Shown one piece after another: positions 1 to 7,877 of a stretch of 47,667 nt of DNA (position 1 is its first letter; the number at the start of each line of letters is the position of its first letter). Both the position numbers and the translations under genes were made by a program. This DNA comes from Candidatus Accumulibacter appositus (lineage in GTDB: Bacteria > Pseudomonadota > Gammaproteobacteria > Burkholderiales > Rhodocyclaceae). Where the stretch lies: the NCBI GenBank assembly GCA_000585055.1, contig JEMX01000028.1, forward strand, positions 1 through 47,667, in the 5' to 3' direction. The notes beneath the pieces were generated by a model. It was not told the origin of the DNA, did not search any database, and saw nothing but the letters and a program-made list of their open reading frames with translations.

Positions 1-2
1 GA

Positions 3-1115
3 GCGCCGCTGCTGCTGACGGATGAGCAAAAGGCCAAGTTGTCGGAGCTGGCAGGCTCGCGTACAGCGCCGGTGCGCGAAGTAGAGCGCGCCAGAGTGCT
101 GCTTAAGTATGCGCAGGGCACATCGATCAGCGAGATTCAGCGGCAATTGGGCGTGAGCCGGCCGATGATTTACAAATGCATCGACAAAGCCCTTGCGGCG
201 GGCATGCAAGCGGGACTGAAAGACGCTTACCATCGGGCGCCGGAGATTACCGATGACGCCAAAGCTTGGGTGGTCAGCGTCGCCTGCACCAAGCCGAACG
301 AACTGGGATTGGCGGCGGAGTTGTGGAGCATCGCAGCGTTGGCGCGCTATGTCGCCGCACACGCTGGGCCGGTGGGTTTTCCTCGCCTTGCCGGGGCAGG
401 CAAGAGCACGGTCTGGCGGACTCTCGACGAAAACCAACTCAAGCCCCACAAGATCACTTACTACCTGGAGAAGCGAGACCCCAACTTCGATCGGAAGATG
501 CACGAGGTGCTGATGGTCTACCGGGACGTTTCTCTCTACACCGAAGGCGCCGTTCATGATGCGCGACCGAACCCGATTTACACCGTCAGCGTCGATGAAA
601 AGCCCGGTGTCCAAGCCATTGGCTTGACCGCGCCTGAGCTGCCGCCGGCGCCGGGTAAAGCGTCGACAGTGACTCGGGATTATGAGTACGTGCGCCATGG
701 AACCGTGTCGATCCTGGCCGGTATCGATCTTCACTCGGGCCATATCTTTGCTCATGCCGAGGATCGGCATCGTAGTGCTGAGTTCATCGCTCTGCTCCAG
801 GACATGGATGCCTACTGTCCGCCGGAGGCCATCATTCACGTCGTCCTCGACAACCACGCCGCTCATATCTCGAAGGAAACCATGGCTTAGCTGGCGACAC
901 GGCCGGGGCGTTTCGAATATGTTCATACGCCCAAGCATGGTTCCTGGCTCAACCTGATCGAATGTGCCTTCTCGAAAATGGCTCGTACCTTCCTTCGCCA
1001 TATCCGTGTCGCTTCGGTCCCTGAACTCAAGACTCGCATCCTCAAAGGCATTGACGAAATGAACGCCACCCCAGTCGTCTCTCGCTGGAAGAAGTTCGAC
1101 CTGAAGGTCGCGTGA
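3..1115 (+). pseudogene. IS630-family transposase, 5'-truncated by the window edge and split by an in-frame stop
   Basis: The frame is open from the first bases of the window, so the true start lies upstream. The N-terminus is a helix-turn-helix typical of IS630 transposases (ERARVLL...ISEIQRQLGVSR). The DDE catalytic domain follows: the first Asp is in SVDEKPGVQA, the second in VVLDNHAAH. A TAG at 887-889 stops the frame. The same frame then resumes without any shift and carries HTPKHGSWLNLIECAFSK, which holds the third catalytic acid (Glu), and ends at TGA 1113-1115. The stop therefore removes an essential residue and the copy should be inactive, unless the stop is a sequencing error or is suppressed. 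I could not define terminal inverted repeats. Confidence 0.88.
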
Positions 1116-1468
1116 TACGTAATCATATTGCCGGAACGATCCGCTGGTTCGGTCATGGCTGCAGTTTCCCGACGGCTGGGCTTTCTTGAACCGGCACGCG
1201 GCTGTAACGCGCGACGTCTTTGCGGAGGGCCCAAGTGGCGCAGGAATTATCCTCCAACGGCATGTCGCATGGACGCTCGCCGTCGCCATGGTCTCTTGCG
1301 GTGCTGAACGCGCCGAAACAGCCAGCTACGTCGGTGCACCTGCCGAGGAAAAAGCCTTCAGCCGCACCTCGCTGTTAGCCAACGTTGACGTACTGCTGGC
1401 GCTCTCGATAAAGGTCGACGCCCACAGCTGCTGCTGGCAGGAAGCGATCGTCTTCCTGCAGAACTCAC
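1116..1468. other. Intergenic stretch between the IS630 relic and the Nudix gene
   Basis: About 350 bases with no recognisable gene. Short open frames exist on both strands (for example 1186-1506 +) but their translations look like no family, lack a convincing ribosome site and run into the Nudix gene on the other strand. No tRNA, clear terminator or IS end could be seen. Confidence 0.5.
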
Positions 1469-1894
1469 TCAGCCTGCGTCGTCCGCGGCGGGTTCCACTC
1501 GGGTGAGCGAGGTCCGGGGGAACCGGCCGTCTTCGCAGCTGTGCTCGAAACGCTCGATGATCTGCCGAGTGGCGGCGGACATCCTGGCGAGCAGCGCTGG
1601 ATCGAGCTCAGCCAACAAGTGCAGGGCCATGGCGTCGTCGCCCGCGAGCGGGGTTCCTCTGGCGCTGGCCCAGACCACGTGGTGGCAATTGGTCTGTGAC
1701 TCGTGGCTGAACAGGAATTGCAGCGAGTCGGCGACCAGGGAGGTTTCTTCGCTGAGTTCGCGGGCTGCCGCTTGCAGGCGCGATTCTTCGGGATTGATGC
1801 CGCCGCCGGGCAGGAGCAGCAGCCCGCCGCGGTTTTCGACGAGCAGGATCTTGCCGTCGATGTGGACGATCACAGTGGCCCTTTGGCGCTTCAC
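1469..1894 (-). CDS. Nudix hydrolase
   Basis: A 141-residue Nudix-fold hydrolase, a family that cleaves nucleoside diphosphates linked to another moiety. The Nudix box is clear around residues 30-52 (GGGINPEE..., then REL-x-EE), following a beta strand with LLVENRGGLLLLPGG. The substrate cannot be told from sequence. I chose the GTG start at 1894 because GGAG lies about nine bases upstream and because a longer reading (to 1948) would overlap the preceding gene. It is the third gene of the minus-strand run nasA-ybiB-Nudix, 29 bases after the YbiB stop, so co-transcription with nitrate assimilation is likely. The C-terminal 30 residues (after IERFEHSCED) look unconserved. Confidence 0.85.
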   Translation of the reverse strand: MKRQRATVIVHIDGKILLVENRGGLLLLPGGGINPEESRLQAAARELSEETSLVADSLQFLFSHESQTNCHHVVWASARGTPLAGDDAMALHLLAELDPALLARMSAATRQIIERFEHSCEDGRFPRTSLTRVEPAADDAG

Positions 1895-1923
1895 TTGCTG
1901 ACTCCGTGAGGTCTGAGTGCCTG

Positions 1924-2925
1924 CTAGACGACCGCCATCCCGGCGCATTCGACGGCGACCAGCGCCTTCGCCTGGTTGAGGTCACTGGCCCGGCCGCAGG
2001 CGTAGAGACAGCAGGCGAGTTGATTGGCGATCGGTAGCGGCAGCGAGGCTTCGCCGGCAAGGACGCGGTGCATCCAGGCGACTGTGGCGCCTGCATCGCA
2101 GGTCTCGGGCAGTTGCGGCAGGACCCTGAGGCTGTCGCGCTCGGCTTCGAAGAGAATGTCGCTGGCGCCGTCGTGCAGATGTTCGATCTGCGGGCGGCGT
2201 TTCGGATTGGCGAAGGGCTCGCCTTCGCTGCCGCGCAGGAGGAGTGCGTGTGCGCTGGCGGCAGTCAGCACGGCGCGCATGCTGGTGAGGTAGTCGGGGT
2301 GCGTCGCCGCGGTCAACAGCAGGGCTTCGCCGTGGAAGGGATCGAGCATCTTGACCAGACTGTGGGCGCTGTTGCGCAGCCCGAGGCGGCTGCGCAGGGA
2401 GAGTTGTCGCTCGAGGCCGGGCGAGAGCAGTGGCAGCGGGACATAGGCGAGGCCGTATTCGTCGATCGCCAGTTGTGCCTGCGCCAGGCTGCTACAGGCA
2501 GGCAGGCCAAACTCGGCGAAAATCTGCTCGCTGGTGACACGTCCGTAGTCGTCACTGAGGCCGTGCACCAATACCGGCACGCCGAAGCGCTGCACGAGCA
2601 GCGCCAGCAGCGGCGTCAGGTTGGCGCTGCGGCGGGCGCCGTTATAGGTCGGAATGACCACCGGGCGAAGCTTGCCGGCCGGCCGGCCGAGGCTCGGCAG
2701 GCGTTCGTTGGCAGCCGCGAGAAAGCCGACCATCTCGTCGATGGTTTCGGTTTTCATGCGCAGGGCGATGGCGATGGCGCCCTGTTCGAGGTCCGGCACC
2801 TGGCCATCGAGAATGGCGGCGTAAAGCGCTTGTGCTTCCGCGCAGGACAGGTCGCGGGCGCCTGCTGCGCCGCGTCCGATTTCCCGGATGACCGCCGCCA
2901 AGTCTATGACTTCCATGCCCTGCAT
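1924..2925 (-). CDS. ybiB: YbiB/TrpD2-like protein (anthranilate phosphoribosyltransferase fold)
   Basis: A 333-residue protein of the TrpD2/YbiB family. These proteins share the fold of anthranilate phosphoribosyltransferase but bind DNA or nucleic acid rather than acting in tryptophan synthesis. The N-terminal helical domain (AQALYAAILDGQVPDLEQGAIAIALR, broken here only for naming) and the segment RPVVIPTYNGARRSANLTP match the family, and the length is usual. ATG 2925 has GGAGG four bases upstream; an ATG at 2916 is an alternative. It starts 19 bases after the nasA stop and so belongs to that operon. The link between YbiB and nitrate reductase is suggestive, but no mechanism is visible. Confidence 0.82.
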   Translation of the reverse strand: MQGMEVIDLAAVIREIGRGAAGARDLSCAEAQALYAAILDGQVPDLEQGAIAIALRMKTETIDEMVGFLAAANERLPSLGRPAGKLRPVVIPTYNGARRSANLTPLLALLVQRFGVPVLVHGLSDDYGRVTSEQIFAEFGLPACSSLAQAQLAIDEYGLAYVPLPLLSPGLERQLSLRSRLGLRNSAHSLVKMLDPFHGEALLLTAATHPDYLTSMRAVLTAASAHALLLRGSEGEPFANPKRRPQIEHLHDGASDILFEAERDSLRVLPQLPETCDAGATVAWMHRVLAGEASLPLPIANQLACCLYACGRASDLNQAKALVAVECAGMAVV

Positions 2926-2944
2926 ACCGCCTCCGATTGTGTCT

Positions 2945-5722
2945 TCAGGCGACCGGTTCGGTAGCGGCGCGCTGGGTCTGACTGGTGACCATCTGCCGCA
3001 GTTCGGGCAGACACGATCCGCAGAAGGTACCGCATTTCCGCTTTTCCTGCAGCATGGCCAGCGTTGCACCGCTTTCGAGGTCGGCCTTGATCTGTGCTTC
3101 GCTGATGTCCGCACAGTTGCAGACGATGCGGCTGCGCTGCGGCAGCTTGCCCGGCCGCTTGCCGATGGGTGCGAGCGCCCAGCGGATCAGCGCCGGGTCG
3201 AGCGCTGCTTCGCCGCCGCCGTCGTTGCCTTCGCGTCCTTCGACCTCCGCAGCCATGACTTCCTTGAGCCACGACTGGGCCTGGGTTTCGCCGGCGAGGC
3301 GAATGCCAACCAGTTTGCTGTCCGGGGCGAGTGCGCGCTTGCTGATCTGTCGGCGCTGATCGGCGTAAACGATCGCCGCCGAGTCGTCGGCGTCAAGGCC
3401 GAACAGTGCGTCGATCTCGCGCAGGCGGGATTCGGGTAGGGCTTCGCCGTGCGCGGCGCGAAACACCACCAGTGCTTCGCTGCGACCATAGAGTCCGACG
3501 CTGGCAAAGGCGAAGTCGGGGAGCAGGCTGCGCGCCCTGGCGAGCAGGGAAAGCGCCGCCAGTTCGCCGCTTCCCGCCTTGCGCAGAATCACCAGTTGCC
3601 ACGGCAGTTCGGCACGGTCGACGGCGACGGCGGCATGTTTGAGTTCGGGTTGTTGGGAGAATGGGTCGCAGGCCGAAAGGGTGAGCGCGTTGACGCCGGC
3701 GCTGTTCATGAACTGGCTGCCCCAGTGCATCGGCAGCCAGGCGCGTCCGCGTACCAGCCCGTTGTCGGCTTTGACGCGCACATGCACCTGGCCGCGGCTA
3801 TTGCCGACACGTACCACATCGCCGTCGGCGAGGCCGCGCTGGCGCAGGTCGGCCGGATGCATCGAGAGCAGTGGTTCGTCGTCGAGATTGAACAGCCGGG
3901 CGACGGTGCCGGTGCGACTCATGCCGTGCCACTGATCACGCAGGCGGCCTGAGAGCAGACTGATCGGGTGCGTGCCGTCGGTGCTTTCGGCGGTTGGGCG
4001 GTGCTCGATGGCGACGAAGCGGGCGCGCCCGGAGGGGGTCGGGAAAATACCGTCGGCGTAGAGGCGCTGGCGACCGCTGCTCGCCCCGGTGGGGAATGGC
4101 CACTGCTGCGGTCCGCTGGCGTCGAGGAGCGCATAGCTCAGGCCGGTGATGTCCAGGTCACGGCCGCGTGTGCTTTCGCGATGTTCGTTGAAGATCGCCT
4201 CGGGACTGTCGTAGGAGAAGAGCGCTGCGGTCAGCGGCTGTTCGAGACGGGTGCCGAGCCGGCGTGCGAAATCGACGACTATTTCCCAGTCGGGCCGTGC
4301 TTCACCCGGGCGGGCCACGGCCGGCGTGATGTGGGTGATGCAGCGCTCGGAATTGGTGACCGTACCTTCCTTTTCTCCCCAGGTTGTCGCCGGCAGCATC
4401 AGGTCCGCAAAGGCGGCGGTGTCGGTATTGGCAAAGGCTTCCTGCAGGACGACGAAGTCGGCGGCCTGCAGTGCGGCGCGCACCTCAGTCTGATCGGGAA
4501 GCGATTGCGCCGGGTTGGTGCACGCGATCCATACCGCCTTGATCTCACCGCGCTTGAGCGCAGCAAAAAGCTCGACCGCCGCCTTGCCGGGTTGGGCGGG
4601 TACCGACGGCAGACCCCACAGGCGTGCGACTTCGGCGCGATGTTCGGGGTTGGCGAGGTCGCGGTGTGCCGAAAGAAGATTCGCCAGACCGCCGACTTCG
4701 CGGCCACCCATGGCGTTCGGCTGGCCGGTCAGAGAGAAGGGGCCGGCGCCCGGGCGACCAATCTGTCCGCTGGCCAGGTGCAGGTGGATCAATGCGGCGT
4801 TGTTGTGTGTCCCGTGCGACGACTGGTTGAGTCCCTGGCAGTACAGTGACAGCGCCGCCGCGGACCTGCCGAACCAGCGCGCGGCCTGGATGATCTCGGC
4901 CTCGGCGAGGGCGCAGATTTCAGCCACTACCGCTGGTGGAAAAGCGGCGACCGTCTGTTCGAGCGCGGCGAAGCCCTCGGTGTGCGCGGCGATGTAGTCG
5001 CGATCGACCAGTTCCTCGGCGAGCAGCACGTGCAGCAGGCCGTTGTAGAGGGCGATGTCGGTGCCTGGCTTGAGTGGCAGATGCAAGTCGGCGATGGCGG
5101 CGGTTTCACTGCGCCGCGGGTCGATGACGATGATTCGCAGATCGGGATTGGCGGCGCGTGCATCTTCGATGCGGCGAAAGACAATCGGATGCGCGACCGC
5201 CGGGTTGGCGCCGGCAATCAGCAGGCAGTCGGTGGCGGCGATGTCCTCGTAGCAGCATGGCGGTGCGTCAGCGCCGAGCGTCTGTTTGTAGCCGGCCACC
5301 GCCGACGACATGCAAAGGCGCGAGTTGGTGTCGACGTTGTTGGTGCCGATCAGGCCCTTGGCAAGCTTGTTGAAGACGTAGTAATCCTCGGTGAGCAGCT
5401 GCCCGGAAATATAGAAGGCGACGCTGTCGGGACCGTGTGCGGCGATGATCTCGGCGAAGCGCTCGGCGGCATGATCGAGCGCTTCATCCCAGGCGACGCG
5501 CTGGCGTGGTCGCTCGCGGCTGCGACGCAACTCGGGATACAGCAGGCGATAGTCTGGGCGCGCCGTGAGGTGCAGCGAAGCGCCCTTGGTGCACAGGCGG
5601 CCGGCGTTGGCCGGGTGCTCGGGATCGCCGCGCACGCCGACGATGCGCTCATTTTCGGTTTCAATCAGCAGCCCGCAGCCGACGCCGCAGTAACAACAGG
5701 TGGATTTGACTTGCTTGTGCAT
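2945..5722 (-). CDS. nasA: Assimilatory nitrate reductase catalytic subunit with C-terminal BFD-like [2Fe-2S] domain
   Basis: A 925-residue cytoplasmic molybdoenzyme that reduces nitrate to nitrite for nitrogen assimilation. A [4Fe-4S] site lies at the N-terminus (Cys 9, 12, 16 and 44, in CCYCGVGCG and RLCTKG). The Mo-bis-MGD domain of the DMSO reductase family follows, including YFNKLAKG-like and NSRLCMSS segments near residues 110-140 and the MGD-binding C-terminal barrel (LLSGRLRDQWHGMSRTG). The last 60 residues form a BFD-type [2Fe-2S] domain with Cys 868, 870, 901 and 904, as in Klebsiella NasA. ATG 5722 was chosen because AGGAG lies 11-15 bases upstream and because a sigma-54 promoter at 5748-5763 would start the RNA close to that site, which excludes the longer reading. 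Nitrite reductase and nitrate transport genes are not in the window. Confidence 0.93.
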   Translation of the reverse strand: MHKQVKSTCCYCGVGCGLLIETENERIVGVRGDPEHPANAGRLCTKGASLHLTARPDYRLLYPELRRSRERPRQRVAWDEALDHAAERFAEIIAAHGPDSVAFYISGQLLTEDYYVFNKLAKGLIGTNNVDTNSRLCMSSAVAGYKQTLGADAPPCCYEDIAATDCLLIAGANPAVAHPIVFRRIEDARAANPDLRIIVIDPRRSETAAIADLHLPLKPGTDIALYNGLLHVLLAEELVDRDYIAAHTEGFAALEQTVAAFPPAVVAEICALAEAEIIQAARWFGRSAAALSLYCQGLNQSSHGTHNNAALIHLHLASGQIGRPGAGPFSLTGQPNAMGGREVGGLANLLSAHRDLANPEHRAEVARLWGLPSVPAQPGKAAVELFAALKRGEIKAVWIACTNPAQSLPDQTEVRAALQAADFVVLQEAFANTDTAAFADLMLPATTWGEKEGTVTNSERCITHITPAVARPGEARPDWEIVVDFARRLGTRLEQPLTAALFSYDSPEAIFNEHRESTRGRDLDITGLSYALLDASGPQQWPFPTGASSGRQRLYADGIFPTPSGRARFVAIEHRPTAESTDGTHPISLLSGRLRDQWHGMSRTGTVARLFNLDDEPLLSMHPADLRQRGLADGDVVRVGNSRGQVHVRVKADNGLVRGRAWLPMHWGSQFMNSAGVNALTLSACDPFSQQPELKHAAVAVDRAELPWQLVILRKAGSGELAALSLLARARSLLPDFAFASVGLYGRSEALVVFRAAHGEALPESRLREIDALFGLDADDSAAIVYADQRRQISKRALAPDSKLVGIRLAGETQAQSWLKEVMAAEVEGREGNDGGGEAALDPALIRWALAPIGKRPGKLPQRSRIVCNCADISEAQIKADLESGATLAMLQEKRKCGTFCGSCLPELRQMVTSQTQRAATEPVA

Positions 5723-5747
5723 GGTTTTCTTGCTCCTGCTCATGCAC

Positions 5748-5763
5748 AGCAAAAGCCGTGCCA
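5748..5763 (-). promoter_or_regulatory. Sigma-54 (RpoN) promoter of nasA
   Basis: Read on the minus strand the site is TGGCACGGCTTTTGCT. It matches the -24/-12 consensus TGGCAC-N5-TTGC, with the invariant GG and GC exactly 12 bases apart. The predicted start is near 5737, about 15 bases before the ATG. Sigma-54 control fits nitrogen assimilation through NtrC. A partial NtrC-like dyad (CGCACC-N5-GGGGCT, positions 5816-5832, minus strand) lies about 55 bases upstream. Confidence 0.75.
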
Positions 5764-6005
5764 TGCTCAAAAGTCCTTGATCTGCGTAGGCTAAGCGCGC
5801 TGCGGCCAGCGCCAGAGCCCCCTTTTGGTGCGCCGTAGGCAAGCAAGCGCCTTGATGGGGGGCGGAGGGGGCTCCGGCGAGTCGCGGACGCGGCCTTTAC
5901 GGTAATACGGGGAACTCGAAACAAGGTCCGCTGCCTGAGCAAACCGCTGGGCGAGAAACCCTGGGCTATACTTCTTTGCCAATTCACTCAATCCGGGAAT
6001 TCATC

Positions 6006-6647
6006 ATGCATTTCAGCTTGCTCTGCCGTGCCCTGTTTGCGGCGACCTTCACGGTTCTGCTGGTCGCCTGTACATCGACTTCGGTGATTTCTGAGTGGCG
6101 CGACCCGGCTTATCACGGCCCGGCGCTCAAGAAAATCCTGGTCTACGTTGCGGCCAACGAGGACGCGGCGCGGCGCACGGTCGAGGATCGCCTGGCATTG
6201 TCCTTTCCCAAGGGAACGCAGGGTGTGCCGAGCTACACGCTGTTCCCGGATGCGAAGGAAATCAACCAGCAGAACGAAAAAGCAATCGCCGCGCGCCTTC
6301 AGAAGGAAGGCTTCGACGGCGCGCTGACGGCCCGCTTGGCATCGGTGGATAAGGAGAATGTCTATATGCCGCCGCAGACCTATCTGGCGCCGACGATGCT
6401 CGGTCCGTACGGGTCTTTCTACGGCTATGGCCGCTATGCCTACGGTTCGGTATATACCGTTCCCGGCTATGCCTATCAGGAGACGAAGTACATGATCGAG
6501 ACGATCCTTTACGAAATCCCGGGCGGGAAGATGCTGTGGACCATGACCACCGAATCGGTGAGTCCGGATTCGCGTCAGCAGCTGATCAAGGAGGTCACGG
6601 GCCTCATTGATGGCGAATTGAAGAAACAGGGATTCATCGCCGGCTGA
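6006..6647 (+). CDS. Small lipoprotein, DUF4136-like
   Basis: A 213-residue secreted protein. A signal peptide ends in the lipobox LLVAC, with lipidation expected on Cys 22. The opening of the mature part (STSVISEWRDPAYHGPALKKILV) is typical of small DUF4136-like lipoproteins, and a middle stretch rich in Tyr and Gly (YGSFYGYGRYAYGS) is followed by TILYEIPGGKMLWTM. No enzymatic motif is visible and the function is unknown. The ATG at 6006 places the signal peptide directly at the N-terminus; an upstream TTG would add ten unlikely residues. It stands alone, divergent from nasA. A TATACT hexamer lies at 5967-5972 but has no good -35. Confidence 0.75.
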   Translation: MHFSLLCRALFAATFTVLLVACTSTSVISEWRDPAYHGPALKKILVYVAANEDAARRTVEDRLALSFPKGTQGVPSYTLFPDAKEINQQNEKAIAARLQKEGFDGALTARLASVDKENVYMPPQTYLAPTMLGPYGSFYGYGRYAYGSVYTVPGYAYQETKYMIETILYEIPGGKMLWTMTTESVSPDSRQQLIKEVTGLIDGELKKQGFIAG

Positions 6648-6780
6648 GCGACCTCCCACCCGGGCGTCGCCGTTTCGCCCGCTCAATGGCATGCGCATTG
6701 ACGCAAGACTGTTTGCTGCCGGAACGCTTGCTGGAGCCGCAAAGCGTTTGGCAGCTTGTTTTGGCCCGAATGGGCTTTTA

Positions 6781-6899
6781 ACGGTCATTACAGTCGAGAC
6801 GCCCCAGATGACGAAAGTCATGACCGTTTCCCCCTCTTTCCCAACCCTTCTCCCGCGAGGGGAGAAGAGAGCTTCTTGAGTCGCTTGCGCGACTTTCAC
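6781..6899 (+). repeat. Structured dispersed repeat, copy A (inverted relative to copy B at 9246-9363)
   Basis: About 119 bases that match the reverse complement of 9246-9363 along nearly their whole length. Three nested dyads are visible: ACGGTCAT...ATGACCGT (6781-6788 with 6820-6827), CTTCTCCC-GCGAG-GGAGAAG (6847-6867) and AGTCGC-TTGC-GCGACT (6879-6894). The copy ends 18 bases before the start codon of the binding-protein gene, so it lies in that gene's leader. It looks like an intergenic mobile-type repeat of the genome. Confidence 0.85.
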
Positions 6900-6917
6900 A
6901 TTAACGAAGGACTGAAA

Positions 6918-7775
6918 ATGATATTTCGCACACTCGTTGCTACCGGTGTCGCAGCCTCATGCTTTCTTGCCACCCCGGCCGCGGCTGATCAATCCACTCT
7001 GGACAAGATCAAGGAAACGTCGACCATTAGGCTCGGCCACCGTGAGAACTCGCCACCGTTTTCCTTCGTTGGCGACGACAAGAAGGCAATCGGCTACAGC
7101 GTTGATCTGTGCCTGCGCGTGGCTGATGACATTGCCAAGCAACTGAACATTCCGGAACTGAAAGTGCAGTGGGTGGCGGTAAGTGCAGAAAGCCGCTTCG
7201 ACGCCGTGAAGAATGGTGAGATCGATATCGAGTGCGGCAACACGACCCAGACACTATCGCGTCGTGCCGACTTCGACTTCAGCCTGATGACTTTTGTCGA
7301 TGGCGCCAGCCTGCTCTATCTTCGCGGCGAAAATCCGAAGTCTGTAGAAGAAGTCAAGGGGCAGCGCGTCGTCGTCGTCGCCGGAACGACGACCGAGAAA
7401 GCAATGGATCAACTGGTCGCCGACGACAAGCTGGGGCTGCAGTTGATCAAGGTCAAGGACCATAAGGAAGCGTTGGCGGCGCTGAAGAGCAAGAAGGCTA
7501 CGGCCTATGCCGCCGATCGTACGGTATTGATCACCACCGCCCTGCTCGGCGGTGGCGGTACCGAATATTCCCTCGGTGAAAATCAGTTCACCTACGAGCC
7601 CTACGGTCTGATGATGCGCCGCGATTCGGACATGCGCTTGGCCGTCGATAGTTCGCTGGCGCAGTTGTATCGCAGTGGCGAAATCGGACCGGTCCTCCAG
7701 AAGTGGTTCGGGCCACTCGGCGATCCGGGCGAAGTGCTGAAGGTGATGGTCCTTCTGAATGGCCTGCCGAAGTAA
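6918..7775 (+). CDS. Amino-acid ABC transporter periplasmic binding protein (GltI-like)
   Basis: A 285-residue solute-binding protein of family 3. A signal peptide (MIFRTLVATGVAASCFLATPAAA) precedes the mature domain, which opens with LDKIKETSTIRLGHRENSPPF. It contains the family signatures IGYSVDLCLRVAD and FDAVKNGEIDIECGNTTQT, where the Arg and Asp residues that grip the amino-acid backbone are expected. It is closest in style to glutamate/aspartate binding proteins, but the ligand is not certain. GAAGG at 6906-6910 precedes the ATG by seven bases. No permease or ATPase gene lies nearby, so it is an orphan component that must work with a transporter encoded elsewhere. The neighbour on the other strand is a D-amino acid dehydrogenase, which fits an amino-acid scavenging role. 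Confidence 0.85.
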   Translation: MIFRTLVATGVAASCFLATPAAADQSTLDKIKETSTIRLGHRENSPPFSFVGDDKKAIGYSVDLCLRVADDIAKQLNIPELKVQWVAVSAESRFDAVKNGEIDIECGNTTQTLSRRADFDFSLMTFVDGASLLYLRGENPKSVEEVKGQRVVVVAGTTTEKAMDQLVADDKLGLQLIKVKDHKEALAALKSKKATAYAADRTVLITTALLGGGGTEYSLGENQFTYEPYGLMMRRDSDMRLAVDSSLAQLYRSGEIGPVLQKWFGPLGDPGEVLKVMVLLNGLPK

Positions 7776-7877
7776 TTGGTCGGGACCGGGCGCAAGCACT
7801 CGGCATGCGCTGGCGCCCGCCTGGCACAGCTTTCCGGCTTTTTTCCGCAGTTCTCTTCTGAACTTCCCAAGGCTGGA

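Noticed and set aside
1186..1506. A possible small gene of 106 codons
   Set aside because: No family resemblance, no convincing ribosome site, and its end overlaps the Nudix gene antisense.
5967..5972. Promoter -10 (TATACT) for the small lipoprotein gene
   Set aside because: No acceptable -35 at 16-19 bases upstream; left as a remark only.
7788..7844. Terminator between the binding-protein gene and dadA
   Set aside because: GGGCGC and GCGCCC arms exist but are interrupted, and the T-run lies about 20 bases too far downstream.
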